Positions 1-11,737 of a stretch of DNA of 64,000 nt are shown here, in pieces; positions within the stretch are counted from its first letter, which is position 1; every line of letters begins with the position of its first letter. The stretch spans positions 62,001-126,000 of the forward strand of contig CAJQUW010005567.1 of NCBI GenBank assembly GCA_907163375.1, given 5' to 3'. Position numbers and translations under genes: made by a program. Source of the DNA: Prostheceraeus crozeri (Eukaryota > Platyhelminthes > Polycladida > Euryleptidae). The notes under the pieces are model-generated. The model did not search any database. It worked only from the letters and a program-made list of their open reading frames with translations, and had not been told where the DNA came from.

Positions 1-1293
1 AACGTCGTGTGGTATGGGGGACTATGAGCTGTAGACTCCTTCAATAACGTCGTGTGGTATGGGGGACTAGGAGCTGTAAACTCCTTCAATAACGTCGTGT
101 GGAATGGGGGACTAGGAGCCGTAAACTCCCTCATTAACGTCGTGTGGTATGGGGAACTATGAGCTGTAAACTCCCTCATTAACGTCGTGTAGAATGGGGA
201 ACCATGAGCTGTAGACTCATTCATTAACGTCGTGTGGTATGGGGAACTATGAGCTGTAAACTCCTTTATTAACGTCGTGCGGAAAGGCGAACTATGAGCT
301 GTAAACTCCCTCATTAACTTTGTGTGGAATGGCGAACTAGGAGCTGTAAACTCCCTCATTAACGTCGTGTGGAATGGCGAACTAGGAGCTGTAAACTCCC
401 TCATTAACGTCGTGTGGAATGGTGGACTCAGAGCTGTAAACTCCCTCATTAACTTTGTGTGGAATGGCGAACTAGGAGCTGTAAACTCCCTCATTAACGT
501 CGTGTAGAATGGGGAACTAGGAGCTGTAAACTCCTTTATTAACGTCGTGCGGAATGGCGAACTATGAGCTGTAAACTCCCTCATTAACGTCGTGTAGAAT
601 GGCGAACTATGAGCTGTAGACTCCCTCATTAACGTCGTGTGGTATGGGGAACTAGGAGCTGTAAACTCCTTTATTAACGTCGTGCGGAATGGCGAACTAG
701 GAGCTGTAAACTCCCTCATTAACGTCGTGTGGAATGGTGGACTATGAGCTGTAGACTCCCTCATTAACGTCGTGTGGTATGGGGAACTATGAGCTGTAAA
801 CTCCCTCATTAACGTCGTGTGGAATGGTGGACTATGAGCTGTAAACTCCCTCATTAACGTCGTGCGGAATGGCGAACTAGGAGCTGTAGACTCATTCATT
901 AACGTCGTGTAGAATGGCGAACTATGAGCTGTAGACTCCCTCATTAACGTCGTGTGGTATGGGGAACTAGGAGCTGTAAACTCCCTCATTAACGTCGTGC
1001 GGAATGGCGAACTAGGAGCTGTAAACTCCCTCATTAACGTCGTGTGGAATGGTGGACTATGAGCTGTAGACTCCCTCATTAACGTCGTGTGGTATGGGGA
1101 ACTATGAGCTGTGAACTCCCTCATTAACGTCGTGTAGAATGGGGAACTAGGAGCCGTAAACTCCGTCATTAACGTCGTGTGGAATGGTGGACTATGAGCT
1201 GTAAACTCCCTCATTAACGTCGTGCGGAATGGCGAACTATGAGCTGTAGACTCATTCATTAACGTCGTGTGGTATGAGGAACTAGGAGCCGTA
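1..1293. repeat. 45-bp satellite array, about 28.7 copies
   Basis: Unit starts AACGTCGTGTGGTATGGGGA and ends CTCCCTCATT. Copies follow at exactly 45-bp steps from base 1, so the array continues to the left of the window. Each unit contains GGAG...CTCC around CTGTAAA, a possible 4-bp hairpin. Variants alternate: GTGTGG/GTGCGG/GTGTAG, GGGGAA/GGCGAA/GGTGGA and CTAGGAG/CTATGAG. The last unit degenerates at about 1290. Because 45 is a multiple of three, frames with no stop give runs of VWNGELGAVNSLINV. I treat these as by-products, since neither splice sites nor a proper start surround them. Confidence 0.97.
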
Positions 1294-1767
1294 TTCTAGG
1301 ATTAATGCTATTACACACTTGATTGCCGTGTGGCAGAATCTACTGACGCAAAATGGTACTGAACATATAAACTTCATTTAGGCACCAGGCTTGTTCCGAA
1401 TGATCCAAGGCTAATATCGAATATTTTCAAACACATTTCAAGTAGGTTTTCAATATGCAGATATTTTATTCCCGACACGTCGTGTGCCAATGAGCTTTCC
1501 TCGGTCAATTCTTCTGTGTCATTCTCTTAAGCTGGTTGTGATTACTCTCATGCATATGCAGCATATCAACCACTATGTTCATCTTTCTGGCTCTTGGTCT
1601 TCCAACTTCCACGGATTCATGCTGCAATGCTTCAGTTGAAATCATCTAGTCTGAATGACAACGCTGTGACGTTCATCTTGCTGCATTTTATTATAGAGTG
1701 GACTTTACAGATATTCCCTTAATTGATACATTTCATGGTCAAGTCATCTCATAGTTAAAATTTTCGT

Positions 1768-2200
1768 TATTGATTGTTATACTCATTCTCAATTTTGTTC
1801 TCCTCAATCCGCAAGCTTCAAATTTGTTACTATCGATGGTATTTTCATTTTTTTCTATATGTAGCCGTCTGATGCATATATCGGTATTTTTTATTTGGAA
1901 CTACCTGCACCTTAAAAATTCAACCAATTTCACGCCACTTTTCAAATTTTTGTCTTCAATAAAATTAATTTTGTGGTGTGTAAGCTCCTTAGCCACAGAA
2001 CTGTGGGTAGATTTTTTCCGGACTTTTTCGAAATTTGACGCGTTCATTTGAGTGAAATTTCCCTGCAGAAAGTCTGGAAATTTTCTTTCAACTTTGACCC
2101 CCCCCCCCGTTTTTTGGCAAATTTCCCCGGAAAACCTGGAAAATGAATTTTACCCTGGAAATCCTGGAAATTTTCATTCAAATTTGCGCGGACACCCTGG
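1768..2200. mobile_element. Old element copy with CCTGGAAA motifs and a GGACACCCTG end
   Basis: The segment ends GCGCGGACACCCTG at 2200, the reverse complement of the CAGGGTGTCC terminus seen on the elements at 5651 and 33765. Inside are several CCTGGAAA-type words and a run of nine or more C at about 2099. 1768-2090 is similar to 5540-5650 plus 7177-7420, showing a second copy of the same family. The left end and target duplication could not be found. No coding potential is evident. Confidence 0.55.
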
Positions 2201-2913
2201 GAAGACATTGCTGTAGATCGTTAAAAATGGTAACGGGTCATCGCAGCCTCGTCCTGCCCGAAGCCGGGAAGAAGAGGCATGAAACGAGGAAGCAAGAAGT
2301 AAGTAAAACCGATGTGCTTGCTCCCCTGATGTATTATCAAAGCACAGAGACACGACGTATGTGTGAATAACTTTCTAATTACATTTCCATCTATGAAAAT
2401 CATGTCCTGAGACATTTCCACTAGCAGGGCAGCCAAAGACTATTCTCTTCTGTAAGACAATCTTTTATTCCTGACACTACAAATTTGATCATCGATGTTT
2501 TCAGTTTTTGTTAATGTCTGATGATTTGTGTTATCAAAATATGTTTACACAGCACTCAGTTGGACCTAAATAGATAGCCTAAATGCTTTTCTCTACATTG
2601 TGCGTATGTACGCTGTGTATTTGGTGTACACCTGGTAAACGTCGAAGAACTAGAAATATCCTGTAATACGTTGGAGAACTAGAAATCGTATAGAAAACGT
2701 TGCACAACTCCCGGAAATCTGCAGGAGGACTGCTGGATTAAATTTCATGGAAAAATGTCGTAAAACAACGGAAACCCTGCACTTTACAACATGGTCACTT
2801 CACCGGCCTTCCTAATGTAGCCTGATTGAGTACAAATAAGTACAATTTTTGAGTTGAAACGCTGCAGTTTCGACGCGTCGTATAATCCGAATTGTTTGTT
2901 CTTTCTCCGTTAG

Positions 2914-3260
2914 ATTCGAACGGACATGGCTCCGCTCGTAAATTCTATTCTCATGGACAAAGATTCGAAGATTCGCACATTTGGATTCATACGCGAGCGT
3001 GTGGCACGCTTGTGGCCGCACTGGCTGCGCGCGGCGCAGCAGCGCCGAATCATTCACTCACGACGGTGGCCTAGAGAGCGGCGGCTGAAAGTGCATCTCC
3101 ATATGGGCTTGCTGAGCAAGGCAACGAACTGGAAGATTGCTGAAGGCAGTGACAAAGGCGGACCACTGGGCGAGCTGGTGCAGTGGGCAGATCTCATTGC
3201 CTCACTCTACGTCATGGGGCATGATATCCGCGTTACTACCGAAAATGTGCAACTCGAAAG
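2914..3260 (+). CDS. MGAT5: MGAT5-like exon a (start of the catalytic domain)
   Basis: The acceptor is the pyrimidine-rich stretch ending in TAG at 2911-2913 and the donor is GTGAGT at 3261. The exon opens with IRTD, which matches an IRTD block in vertebrate MGAT5. It continues with a basic helix (KIRTFGFIRERVARLW), then VHLHMGLLSK and GGPLGELVQWADLI, the best conserved block of the family, and ends with GHDIRV. It carries 115 codons plus two bases (AG), which the first base of the exon at 30119 completes to a serine codon. The internal ATG at 2926 is a normal methionine, not the gene start. The exon looks more GC-rich than its surroundings. Upstream exons encoding the membrane anchor and stem were not found between 1 and 2913. 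Confidence 0.9.
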
Positions 3261-3719
3261 GTGAGTTCCGATTTCTATGTTATGTCATGAAGAAGTTGGT
3301 ATTTATCACTTGTCATCAGTATGTTTCATCTCCGATCTCTATGTGATTTCATGAGGCAGATCATTGTGTTTCATCTCCGATCTCTATGTGATTTCATGAG
3401 GCAGATCATTGTGTTTCATCTCCGATCTCTATGTGATTTCATGAGGCAGATCATTGTGTTTCATCTCCGATCTCTATGTGATTTCATGAGGCAGATCATT
3501 GTGTTTCATCTCCGATCTCTATGTGATTTCATGAGGCAGATCATTGTGTTTCATCTCCGATATCTATGTGACTTCATGAGGCAGATCATTGTGTTTCATC
3601 TCCGATCTCTATGTGATTTCATGAGGCAGATCATTGTGTTTCATCTCCGATCTCTATGTGATTTCATGAGGCAGATCATTGTGTTTCATCTCCGATATCT
3701 ATGTGACTTCATGAGGCAG
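3261..3719. repeat. 45-bp tandem array beginning at an exon donor site
   Basis: From about 3324 to 3719 a 45-bp unit (TTTCATCTCCGATCTCTATG, then TGATTTCATGAGGCAG and ATCATTGTG) repeats about 8.8 times with very few changes. The intron start itself, 3261-3323, is a diverged longer version of the unit (GAGTTCCGATTTCTATG, then GTCATGAAGAAGTTGGTATTT), and the last copy runs into the same GTGGTATTTAGAACTTG tail. The array therefore seems to have expanded from sequence touching the splice donor at 3261. It is unrelated in sequence to the 45-bp array at 1-1293. Confidence 0.95.
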
Positions 3720-3803
3720 GTGGTATTTAGAACTTGTCCACAGAATATTTCATCTCCAAGTTTAGTTCATGCTCAGTTTCAAAGAAAACTGAAACTCTTC
3801 TAG

Positions 3804-5260
3804 TTTTGCATGTTACATTATTTTTAAATTTTTACTCACCGAATCTGTCAGACAACAGAATTTCATATTCTTGATATATAAATCAAAAGTTTTAAAAAGC
3901 CAAATTCATTGAATTGATTTTATTTGAGTATTTAGAGCAATTCTATGATTATGAAAAGTTGTACGAATCTGTCCGACACATGGACAAGGTGGTGCAAGTT
4001 GCCATGTCTCAGATACGCTAATTTAATGCAATAAGTTAATGCCACTCAACTTGGAAGTTTTCATTAAGAAAAGCATGTACAATATCTAACCTTTCAGAAA
4101 CAGCAAGATAATTTCCAGTCTCGTGAGCAATGGATAAAGAATTTTCATTTTTTTGTACGGATGTGCCGTATTGTAGCCTGTTTATGTAGAGATCTTTTAG
4201 AGACTGGTCACTCTAGATTCAATTACTTTCTTTGTATTGCAGACTTACATTTGAATAGAGGTCTAAGCAGACTGTGGACTCGTATTTGTCTGTGGTTTTA
4301 AATGCCTGTCACATATTATCATAGCCTCAATAATCAGCGCTTTATTTCTTGTCTATAGTGTTTCTGAAGTTATGGACGTCACTGTATTTAGATGGAAGGA
4401 TAACTGAGTTGGCTTAGGGCAGCTCGTCGGTGCGAACTTGTCCCGCTGAAGAGGTAGCACTGCCCCTCATAGAGTCGCCAGGTTGTCCCGTTCCCAATCT
4501 GCTAGTGTGGCTTCGTACTGTGGGTGGAACAGGACCTTCACCGATGCGTGTCAAAATGTGTTGATGATTGTCATCGTCAAGACGATAGATTGCCGCATCC
4601 GTAGTTGTAGTTTTTCCATGCAAGTTAATCTGAGTTGTTCACTGGGTTTTCACGTACAGCTCCCATCGCAGCTGACATCCATTGACTGTTTCACATCGAA
4701 ATGTCGTCTCCATGACTTCAGAGGTGCATGAAAATCTATTGAGTTTGCTTTAAACAATGAATAAAATTGAAATTGTATTGTTTGTTCAAGTTGCGTCTAT
4801 TCGTTTCTCCACAGGATGTCGAGGTATCAATTAACCGAATTGACGAGTTTCCTCCTCACAACGCTTTCTTATGTAACCTGTAATGATATTTCTCTTGTGG
4901 AAATCATGTGTTTGAGTTATGACTTTCTCCTCACTCGTTTTTGCTCTGATCTCCATTTGATGATGTGACAAGTGGGTATCTGTTGATGGAAAATGTTGAT
5001 TAACGAGTTGTTCGATTCGTAATCCTAGCGATAACCGAGAATTGTCGATAATCCAATGACAAAAGTATCGATCAGTTTTCTAGCTTCTGAATCTCCGGAT
5101 ATATTAGAAAACTTGACCGTTAGAAGCGTGATTGAACTCAGCGAATAGGCTATCTATGTGTCAAACCATGAGACTGAACAACTTTGAAGAATTCGTTCCA
5201 TTTCTGCATAGTTCATCAAAATCGGATAAATTGTTCAGAAGAATGAGTTTGAGAAGAAGT
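3804..5260. other. Intron sequence without recognisable features
   Basis: AT-rich unique sequence. Short open frames exist on both strands but show no family motif, splice pattern or codon bias that I can support. A small cluster of CCTGGAAA words starts just after it (5262-5370). Confidence 0.5.
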
Positions 5261-5650
5261 TCTCCCTGGAAGTCCTGGAAAATCTGTATATCCTAGAAAA
5301 CTCCTGGAAATTGAAATTTCACCTTGGAAAACCTGGAAAATGACATTTTACCCTGGAAAACCTGGATATCATGGAATACACCTTGAAATTTTGAGACCAA
5401 TTGAAGCAGTAGGAATTGCATTGACTAAGGCTGGTCGAAATATCTGTGAATAATTTCATGGGGACTGGTTGGTCGAATTGTTGCATTCCTAGCCAGATTT
5501 GATTCTTTTATCACCATTTCCTTGTAGTTTTAAGACAGAGTGGTTGAGTGTTGATTGTTATTCTCTTACTCTGTTTTGTTCTCCCCAATCCTCTCGCTTT
5601 AAATTTATTGCGATCGATCATATTTTCATTTTTTATAGAAATATAATGTA

Positions 5651-7170
5651 CAGGGTGTCCACTGTACGTGAAATTCACGTATGTACGTGAATTTTGAAAA
5701 TGTACGTGAATTTTGAGAAAATGCGAAGGTGTACGTGAATTGTACGTGAATTTCAGCTCAGTTGCGCAGATAGTGGTATTTACTGCTATTTACTCCTACT
5801 TGAATCCACTGATTCTTGTTACATGTGCTAATTTTTTTTCTTCCGTTGTTGCACCAACTCTGACTTGGTTCTACAAAAAAGTATGTTACAAGAAAGAAAG
5901 TCATAAACATGTAGATATGTTCATCCAATATAGCCGCTACTAACAACGGGTCTGGGATCAGACTATGAAAATTTGTGAAATTCTGCTAAGCAGCGTCTTG
6001 ACATCTTTGTGTCCTGAATTATTTTATGCTTTTTGTAATAGATGTATACATGGGTATTGTGCAGTCATATACTAGGGCTTTTTGTCTCTGTAAGGCCCAT
6101 ATATAGATGTACATGCATATGTGGCTACGCAAAATTGTCAATGCTTGGCCAAGGCCAGCAAACAATTGGGTCGGTTGATTCAAACGTTCATTCTATGACG
6201 TGTTGTGTTACTTACAGATAGAAATCATGCATGCGTGGTGAAAAATGTTGAGACTGTGTCGTTCCAGCTTGTTGTCAGTTGCAGATTTTGACAGTGCTAG
6301 ATAATGTATGGATGGCTTCAGTCATTTAATTGACTTGGATCATGTTTTGGCTCAGTCTGATGGAGTTATCGTACGATATATCACCATGAACTATAAACAT
6401 CAAAACATGACGACCTGCAGAGCTACGAAAGAAGTGAATAAAATTGACAATTCAACAATTGCATTTGATTGTACCCACATTTTTGTTGATTACAAGATGA
6501 ATAAAATCCATACTGTCGCAGAAAAGCAGCAAGAGGAGGCAGCTCGAAAAAGGAAAGCTATTGAATTGAATGAGGCAAGGGAGAAGGAGAAGGAAGCGGA
6601 AATCTCATGCTTATGTTCACAGCGGAAGCGCCGACTATTGGAAGACTGTTAGATTGATTATTTTTTTTTGTTATGGTGGACTCAACTTATTGTTTCTATC
6701 CTGATGTTTTTAAAAGAAATAAAAAGTTATCTCCTTGAACATGCACACTAATATTCTTAGGGGTCGTGCACATATTACGTGATACCAAATTGACCCCCCT
6801 CCCCCCTTAGTTTTAATCTGCTTCTAGAAATCTAAAAACACAAACCCTATTATTATTACCTTTGATTTTTATAGCCGTGAATTATGTTGTATTTAGGGAT
6901 TATTGAGTGACCAAAAATACCATTTATTTGTGAAATGATGGCTTCAAAACGGCATCGAATGCACTTATATTATTATGTGTGCAGTGTGTATACAAGATAG
7001 TTCTGAAGAACTATCTTTCTACTGTAAAGATCTCATTAGTGCATTTCTTTGAGCAGTTGCTGCGGGTAGTGTTTTGAATGATTTTGATTCAACCAACTGT
7101 CGCTTGCCGGGCAAGTAGGCCTGAAATAGTGGTACGTGAATTTTGTTTCTCAGATAGGGTGGACACTCTG
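5651..7170. mobile_element. 1.5-kb CAGGGTGTCC-type DNA transposon, complete ends
   Basis: The left end reads CAGGGTGTCCACTGTACGTG and the right end, inverted, CAGAGTGTCCACCC. AATGTA immediately precedes the left end (5645-5650) and follows the right end (7171-7176), a clean 6-bp target-site duplication. Subterminal GTACGTGAATTTT words occur several times at the left and once near the right end. It lies inside an older related repeat. The only internal ORF of note is 6308-6652. No transposase signature is visible, so it is probably non-autonomous. Confidence 0.75.
6308..6652 (+). CDS. Hypothetical 114-codon ORF inside the 5651-7170 element
   Basis: Not recognised. ATG at 6308, stop at 6650-6652. 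The N-terminal half is mixed, with cysteine/histidine spacing that does not form a known finger. The C-terminal third (EKQQEEAARKRKAIELNEAR and on) is highly charged and likely a helix or coiled coil. A polyadenylation-like AATAAA lies at about 6717-6723, some 65 bp after the stop and still within the transposon. It could be a small element-encoded protein, a captured host exon, or chance. No splice signals were assigned. Confidence 0.3.
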   Translation: MDGFSHLIDLDHVLAQSDGVIVRYITMNYKHQNMTTCRATKEVNKIDNSTIAFDCTHIFVDYKMNKIHTVAEKQQEEAARKRKAIELNEAREKEKEAEISCLCSQRKRRLLEDC

Positions 7171-8032
7171 AATGTAGCTTGATACATACTTTGTATGTAC
7201 TATATTGGTATTTTTTATTTGGAATCACCTGCGCCTTAAAAAGTTCAAGCAATTTCGCGCACCTCTTTTCGTCAATAATGACAATTTCAGGGCATGCAAA
7301 CTCCTTAGGCATAGAACTTTGGGTAGATATTTCCTGTGGTTTAACGAATGAATTTGAGTAAAATTTCCTTGCAAGAAAGCCGGGAAATTTTCATTCAAAT
7401 TTGCTCTGACACTCTGAAAATATTACGAAAGGGAAAACGGTGTTTTGATTATCTCAGTTGATTAAGCTTTCAAGTATTCGCAGTAATTGTGAAAGATGGT
7501 TATTATTCTATCTAAATGACAGCTCAATCAGGAAAATCAGATTATTATTAGGAAAATGCCAAATGATGCTACTATTCATTTGAACTTCAAACTGTAAATT
7601 GATCTTATAACCTGGAGCATTCCCGCTCTAAGGTACTGAGAAGAAATTTGCTGACACTGAGAAAGGTATTAGTGAGGATAATTAGCTGATGCATGATCAC
7701 CATGACATTAAATGAATTATTAACAAATGGAAATGAAGTTAATGTCATGGAAGGCCATGAGGTGTTTGATCAACATGATAGAAGGATTGTCTCTCTGAAT
7801 TCTGACTGGAGTAATACATCTGCCTTTCTGATAAATTCTTTTTTCCACCGGATATTCTCGGATACGTGATGATGTGATATAGCCCTGCTCATAGAACGGA
7901 ACTACTATCTCAGTAATAATAATAATAATAATAATAATGTAGCTTTATTCGTACTTCACAACCGGTGGTTATTCAGAAGTAGCGTTACACAAATCATTTA
8001 TAAAATACATCAGAAGTAGAATCAGATAGAAG

Positions 8033-10264
8033 TCAGGCAAAGCGAATAAAAGAATTTTGGAAGCGCATTGTTCTTGATCTGAGTTTCCTGTTCCGACTAC
8101 CAAGTCTTTCACTATGTCGAGTTTCTTCGCTATCGTGAATAAGATGTAATGGGTGTTCCTCATCTTCTGCCTTTAATGCTAATTGCTCGGCCGTTCGCAA
8201 ACAGAAGCTGGTAATATCCTCTGAACAGCTAAAACCGAACAACTTGCACAATCGCTTTTCAAGGCTAGCAATATGTCTGAATCTCGAGGCAGTGATGTTG
8301 CACCACGCGGGATAAGCATATGTTAAGACAGATCTTATCATGGTCACGTACACGGTTCGGAGCAATTGGTGGTTATTTGGCGAAATTTGCTTTAGGCAGT
8401 GTAGTAGATAAATTCGGCGTCTAGCTTTCGAAAGTGTGTGGTCGAGATGCTGTTGCCAATTGAGCTTGTTGTCAAGAACAATTCCCAGAAGTTTGGCAGA
8501 GCTAACTTCCTCGATAATGGTTGATGATTCTGGGTTACAGAGAGCTGAAAGGTTGAGGACCTTCTTAGTATTGAAATTCATTACCTTGGTTTTCATATAG
8601 TTCAAATGCATGCCATGCTCATGAGACCATGTCAGTATATGATTCAGCTCCTCACTGAGCTTATCGTCCTCGACTTCGCGAATGCAGTGCAGCACTGATA
8701 TGTCATCTGCAAATTTTACCAGGGTGGAGTTTCCAAACTTTGGCTCCAAGCTATCCATTGCTGAGGCAAACAACAATGGAGCTAACACGCCTCCCTGAGG
8801 GACTCCACTTGTGGCTCTAAACCACAATGAATAGTTACCATTGCATTTGATTCTTTGTTCTCGCACAGACAGATATGATGCAATCCAGAGCAACAGTTCT
8901 TTTGGAGCATTTTTGTCAATCAAGGATTGTAGAATAACCTGATGTGGTATTCTGTCAAATGCCTTGCTGTAATCCAACATCAGAAGTCTAACGGCTCCCG
9001 GAGTGTCTAGATGGGATAAAATACGATGAATCGTGTAGGTGAGTGCCGTCACAGTTCCTTGACCAGTCCTTGGTACAAAGGCGAATTGAGTTGGTCCAAT
9101 TGGTGAAACGCTCTGGTAAAGCCACTTTTTCAAAACAAGCTTCTCGATCACTTTAGAAAGAATCGGTAGTAAAGAAATAGGGCGATAATCAGTAAGTTTA
9201 GGTTGGCTGACTTTGGGGATAGGCACAACATTAGCCCTCCTCCAACAGGTTGGCATCACACCGGTAGCAAGACTTAAATTAATCACATGTTGGATGGAGG
9301 GAGCCAGTATATCAGCAAAGTCCCGCAATACCCAAAAGGGAACTTCGTCAGGTCCTGGTGAGCCTTTTTTCAGATGAATCAAAATGTCAAATACTTCGTT
9401 CTGAGTGACAGATAAGGGTGCATTATATGGCATGGTATCCAATTGCTCAAGAATGCCATCAATGTCAGAGGGGACAAATGTTTGTGAAAATACTTCAAGC
9501 ATATCATTGACATTGACTTGAGTTGGCTTTTTCTTGTGATGAATTAGTTCATTAACTGCTTTCCATTTTCGTGAGTTGCTGTTACTGTTGTTGCAAGGCA
9601 CAGAATTGAGAAAATTTCTCTTCAAGTCGCGAATATGAGCAATTACTGTATCACGCAGTCTCAGATATTTGAGATGTTTTCTTTCTGCATAGGCCCGATC
9701 GCGTGCGTTTATAAGAAGCTTTAATGATGGTTTGACCCATGCCTTGTCGTCATTACGAAGCCGGAGAGTCTTTAAGGGAAACACAGAATTATATAGTTCA
9801 GATAATCCGTCTGTTAATACACGTGCTGCTTCATCAGTGTCGCATTCGAACATAACACTCTCGAGGAAACTTGATGTCGCAGTCAAAGCCTCTCTGAATC
9901 TGGCACAGCTGGCTGGTAGCTTTTTCCGATATTGTATCTTTGTAACACGTGGACGTGGGTATTTGTTCGATGCCTTGCAATGGACTACATTGTGGTCAGA
10001 GCGAGCCAAGGGTGGGAGCACACATGCATCGCTATAAGCTTCCTTGCAATCTGTGAGAACAAAGTCCAACTGAGCACCACAGCGAGTATGAAAATCAAAC
10101 AAGCTGCTTGTACCGAGGAGCGCATTAATTTGGGGAACTCGGGCAGCCAAACCATTGAAGTCACCACATATCAGCACACTGGAAACCGAATGATGATTTC
10201 GACCATGTGCTACAATATCTATTAGAATGTCGATAACCGCATCGTGAAGAGGGGAACTTCCCAA
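8033..10264 (-). pseudogene. LINE polyprotein: endonuclease C-terminus and reverse transcriptase
   Basis: 743 codons open without an ATG, because it is the continuation of the upstream frame after a one-base deletion. Endonuclease motifs: GDFN at residues 34-37, QLDFVL at 65-70, SDH at 89-91. Reverse transcriptase motifs: VVPIPK near 346-351, DYRPISLLPILSK at 359-371, DYSKAFD at 431-437, SGVPQGG at 486-492, FADD at 518-521, KLLGI at 591-595. A C-terminal domain with conserved cysteines follows. All catalytic aspartates are present and there are no internal stops. It would be predicted functional apart from the junction frameshift. There is no RNase H domain, consistent with CR1/L2-like elements. 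Confidence 0.85.
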
Positions 10265-11082
10265 TAAGGATGATATAGAGCAATCACCAGCACATTAGAA
10301 TCAATAATGAACGTCAAGAATTCGGATTTCAGCGCTTTGTGAGATGTATTGATTGCCGGGATGCAGTCACAGCTACGTATGTCATGATTGTCTGAACAAT
10401 ATACCAGTATGCCTCCACCAGGGCTGCCTCGATCCTTTCGAATTTGCTGATAATTAGGAATGTTGAGCCAGGATGTGTCGGTAGTATCGTCAAGCCACGT
10501 TTCACAAACAATTGCTATTCCAGGTTTGATGGAGCGAAGTCGCAGGGAAAATTCGTCGAATTTGTTCCTTAATGAGCGGGCGTTGGTGAGAACTATCGAA
10601 GGATGACGGATCACTCGTGTTCTGCATTTCTTTTTTGTATGGCGTTTGATATTGATTAACACTTTTTGTCGGTCGTTGTGTGGTTTTTGTGTGTTGCGTT
10701 TGTGTCTTACGCGCCACGATAATTCTTGGTCATCAGCTGATGTATCAGCTGGGTTGATAGATAAGGGTTGAGGGCGACGATAGGTGACACGAACGGGAAT
10801 GGCAAGTAACGCAGCTTCGTAGGTCTCTTGCAAGGAGTTGGGAGAAGAGATCACAGTAGCTGAGGCCGGTGGGTGATCAGACGTAGCGATAGCAATATTA
10901 GGGAGAGCACCAAAATAATTGCGACGGAGAATTCCGAAGTGCCACAGACGGCGTCTTACTTTTCTTCCCAAAGGACACGCGTCAGAGCCATGTAAATGGA
11001 CTGGTGGGCGACATGCCAAGAGTGCAGAGCGAGAGTAGACAATCCGGGGAGAGGAAACGCAAGGCGAAGCGGGTTTGGCCAT
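10222..11082 (-). pseudogene. LINE 5' coding part: N-terminal region and first half of the AP-like endonuclease
   Basis: 286 codons ending in the wrong frame. Residues 1-155 are basic, low-complexity and unassigned. From about residue 163 the apurinic-like endonuclease (exo-endo-phosphatase fold) begins: IVLTNARSLRNK with the conserved N168, then IVCETWLDD with catalytic-type E194, then GGGILVYCSD. The frame stays in register up to HPYW (residues 271-274) and then leaves it. The rest of the same domain continues in the 8033-10264 frame. A single missing G in the G run at about 10258-10263 (TGGG where TGGGG restores frame) explains the break. Confidence 0.8.
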
Positions 11083-11737
11083 GAACTAAGGGGACCAAAA
11101 GGAACACACAGACGAGCGATGAGTCAGCTGAAGTCCCCAAACGATGATGAAATCCTTGGTGAATGCATAGTAAATATCGGTATGTCAGTAATCGTAAAAC
11201 ATACAATTTGTAAGGTTTGAGTAGAAGCGTAAGATAGGCAGTAAGGCAGATGGAGGATGTAGCAGCAATATAAGGTCAGTGAGGTAGAAAGATAGATATT
11301 TTCGGAGAATAGCAAGCAAAATTGGAGAAGTGACGACGAGGAATAGTTAAGACGTGGAAAACGAGGAGCGCGAGACGACCGCACGCTGGCTCGCTAAAAG
11401 CGAGAATAATGGCTCGTTTATAAAGCGCATATAGCTTCATTGAAAACAAAAGGCTTCATTTCGAACATAGAGACTAAGTCAGTTTAATCTGTATCGTCAT
11501 AAAACTTCTTTGCCCACCAAATTATTTTCTCTGACAAATAATCTTATTTCTAAGACTGAGCATATTAAAGTAGTCACCAGTGATGCGGACCCCGACTCCA
11601 GAGGTTGATAGGACCCCGACTCCGGGTGGCAAGCATATAAAGCCTAGTTTTGTGAAAAAAAATGGTAACATGCATCATAGATCATTATAGGCTTACCTGA
11701 ACCTATATTTAGTGATCGTTGCTGTATCAATTATCAA

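Larger units (their letters stand above)
5262..7423. mobile_element. Older CCTGGAAA-type element copy, interrupted by an insertion
   Basis: 5262-5370 carries repeated CTGGAAA/CCTGGAAAA words and 5540-5650 resembles 1768-1860. The same similarity resumes after the inserted element, 7177-7423 matching about 1858-2200. The right end GACACTCTG at 7415-7423 is a diverged CAGGGTGTC terminus in inverse orientation. The left boundary is uncertain. It is the host of the 5651-7170 insertion. Confidence 0.55.
7914..11390 (-). mobile_element. Near full-length non-LTR retrotransposon (CR1/L2/RTE-X-like)
   Basis: Read on the minus strand, the element has a 5' part from about 11390, an endonuclease/reverse transcriptase coding region (11082 to 8033) and a 3' end with AATAAA near 7943-7950 followed by (ATT)n at 7914-7938. 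A short tandem-repeat tail rather than poly(A) is typical of CR1, L2 and RTE-like LINEs. The 5' boundary is a guess: the last element-like sequence is near 11390, and I found no target duplication. Only one frameshift separates it from an intact open frame, so the insertion looks fairly recent compared with the other LINE fragments here. Confidence 0.85.

Noticed and set aside
322-507. Short frame of VWNGELGAVNSLINV repeats
   Set aside because: A by-product of the 45-bp satellite, with no start codon context, splice site or unique flank.
7019-7312. 97-codon minus-strand frame
   Set aside because: It crosses the boundary between the 5651-7170 element and the older repeat at 7170, so it cannot be an ancestral gene.
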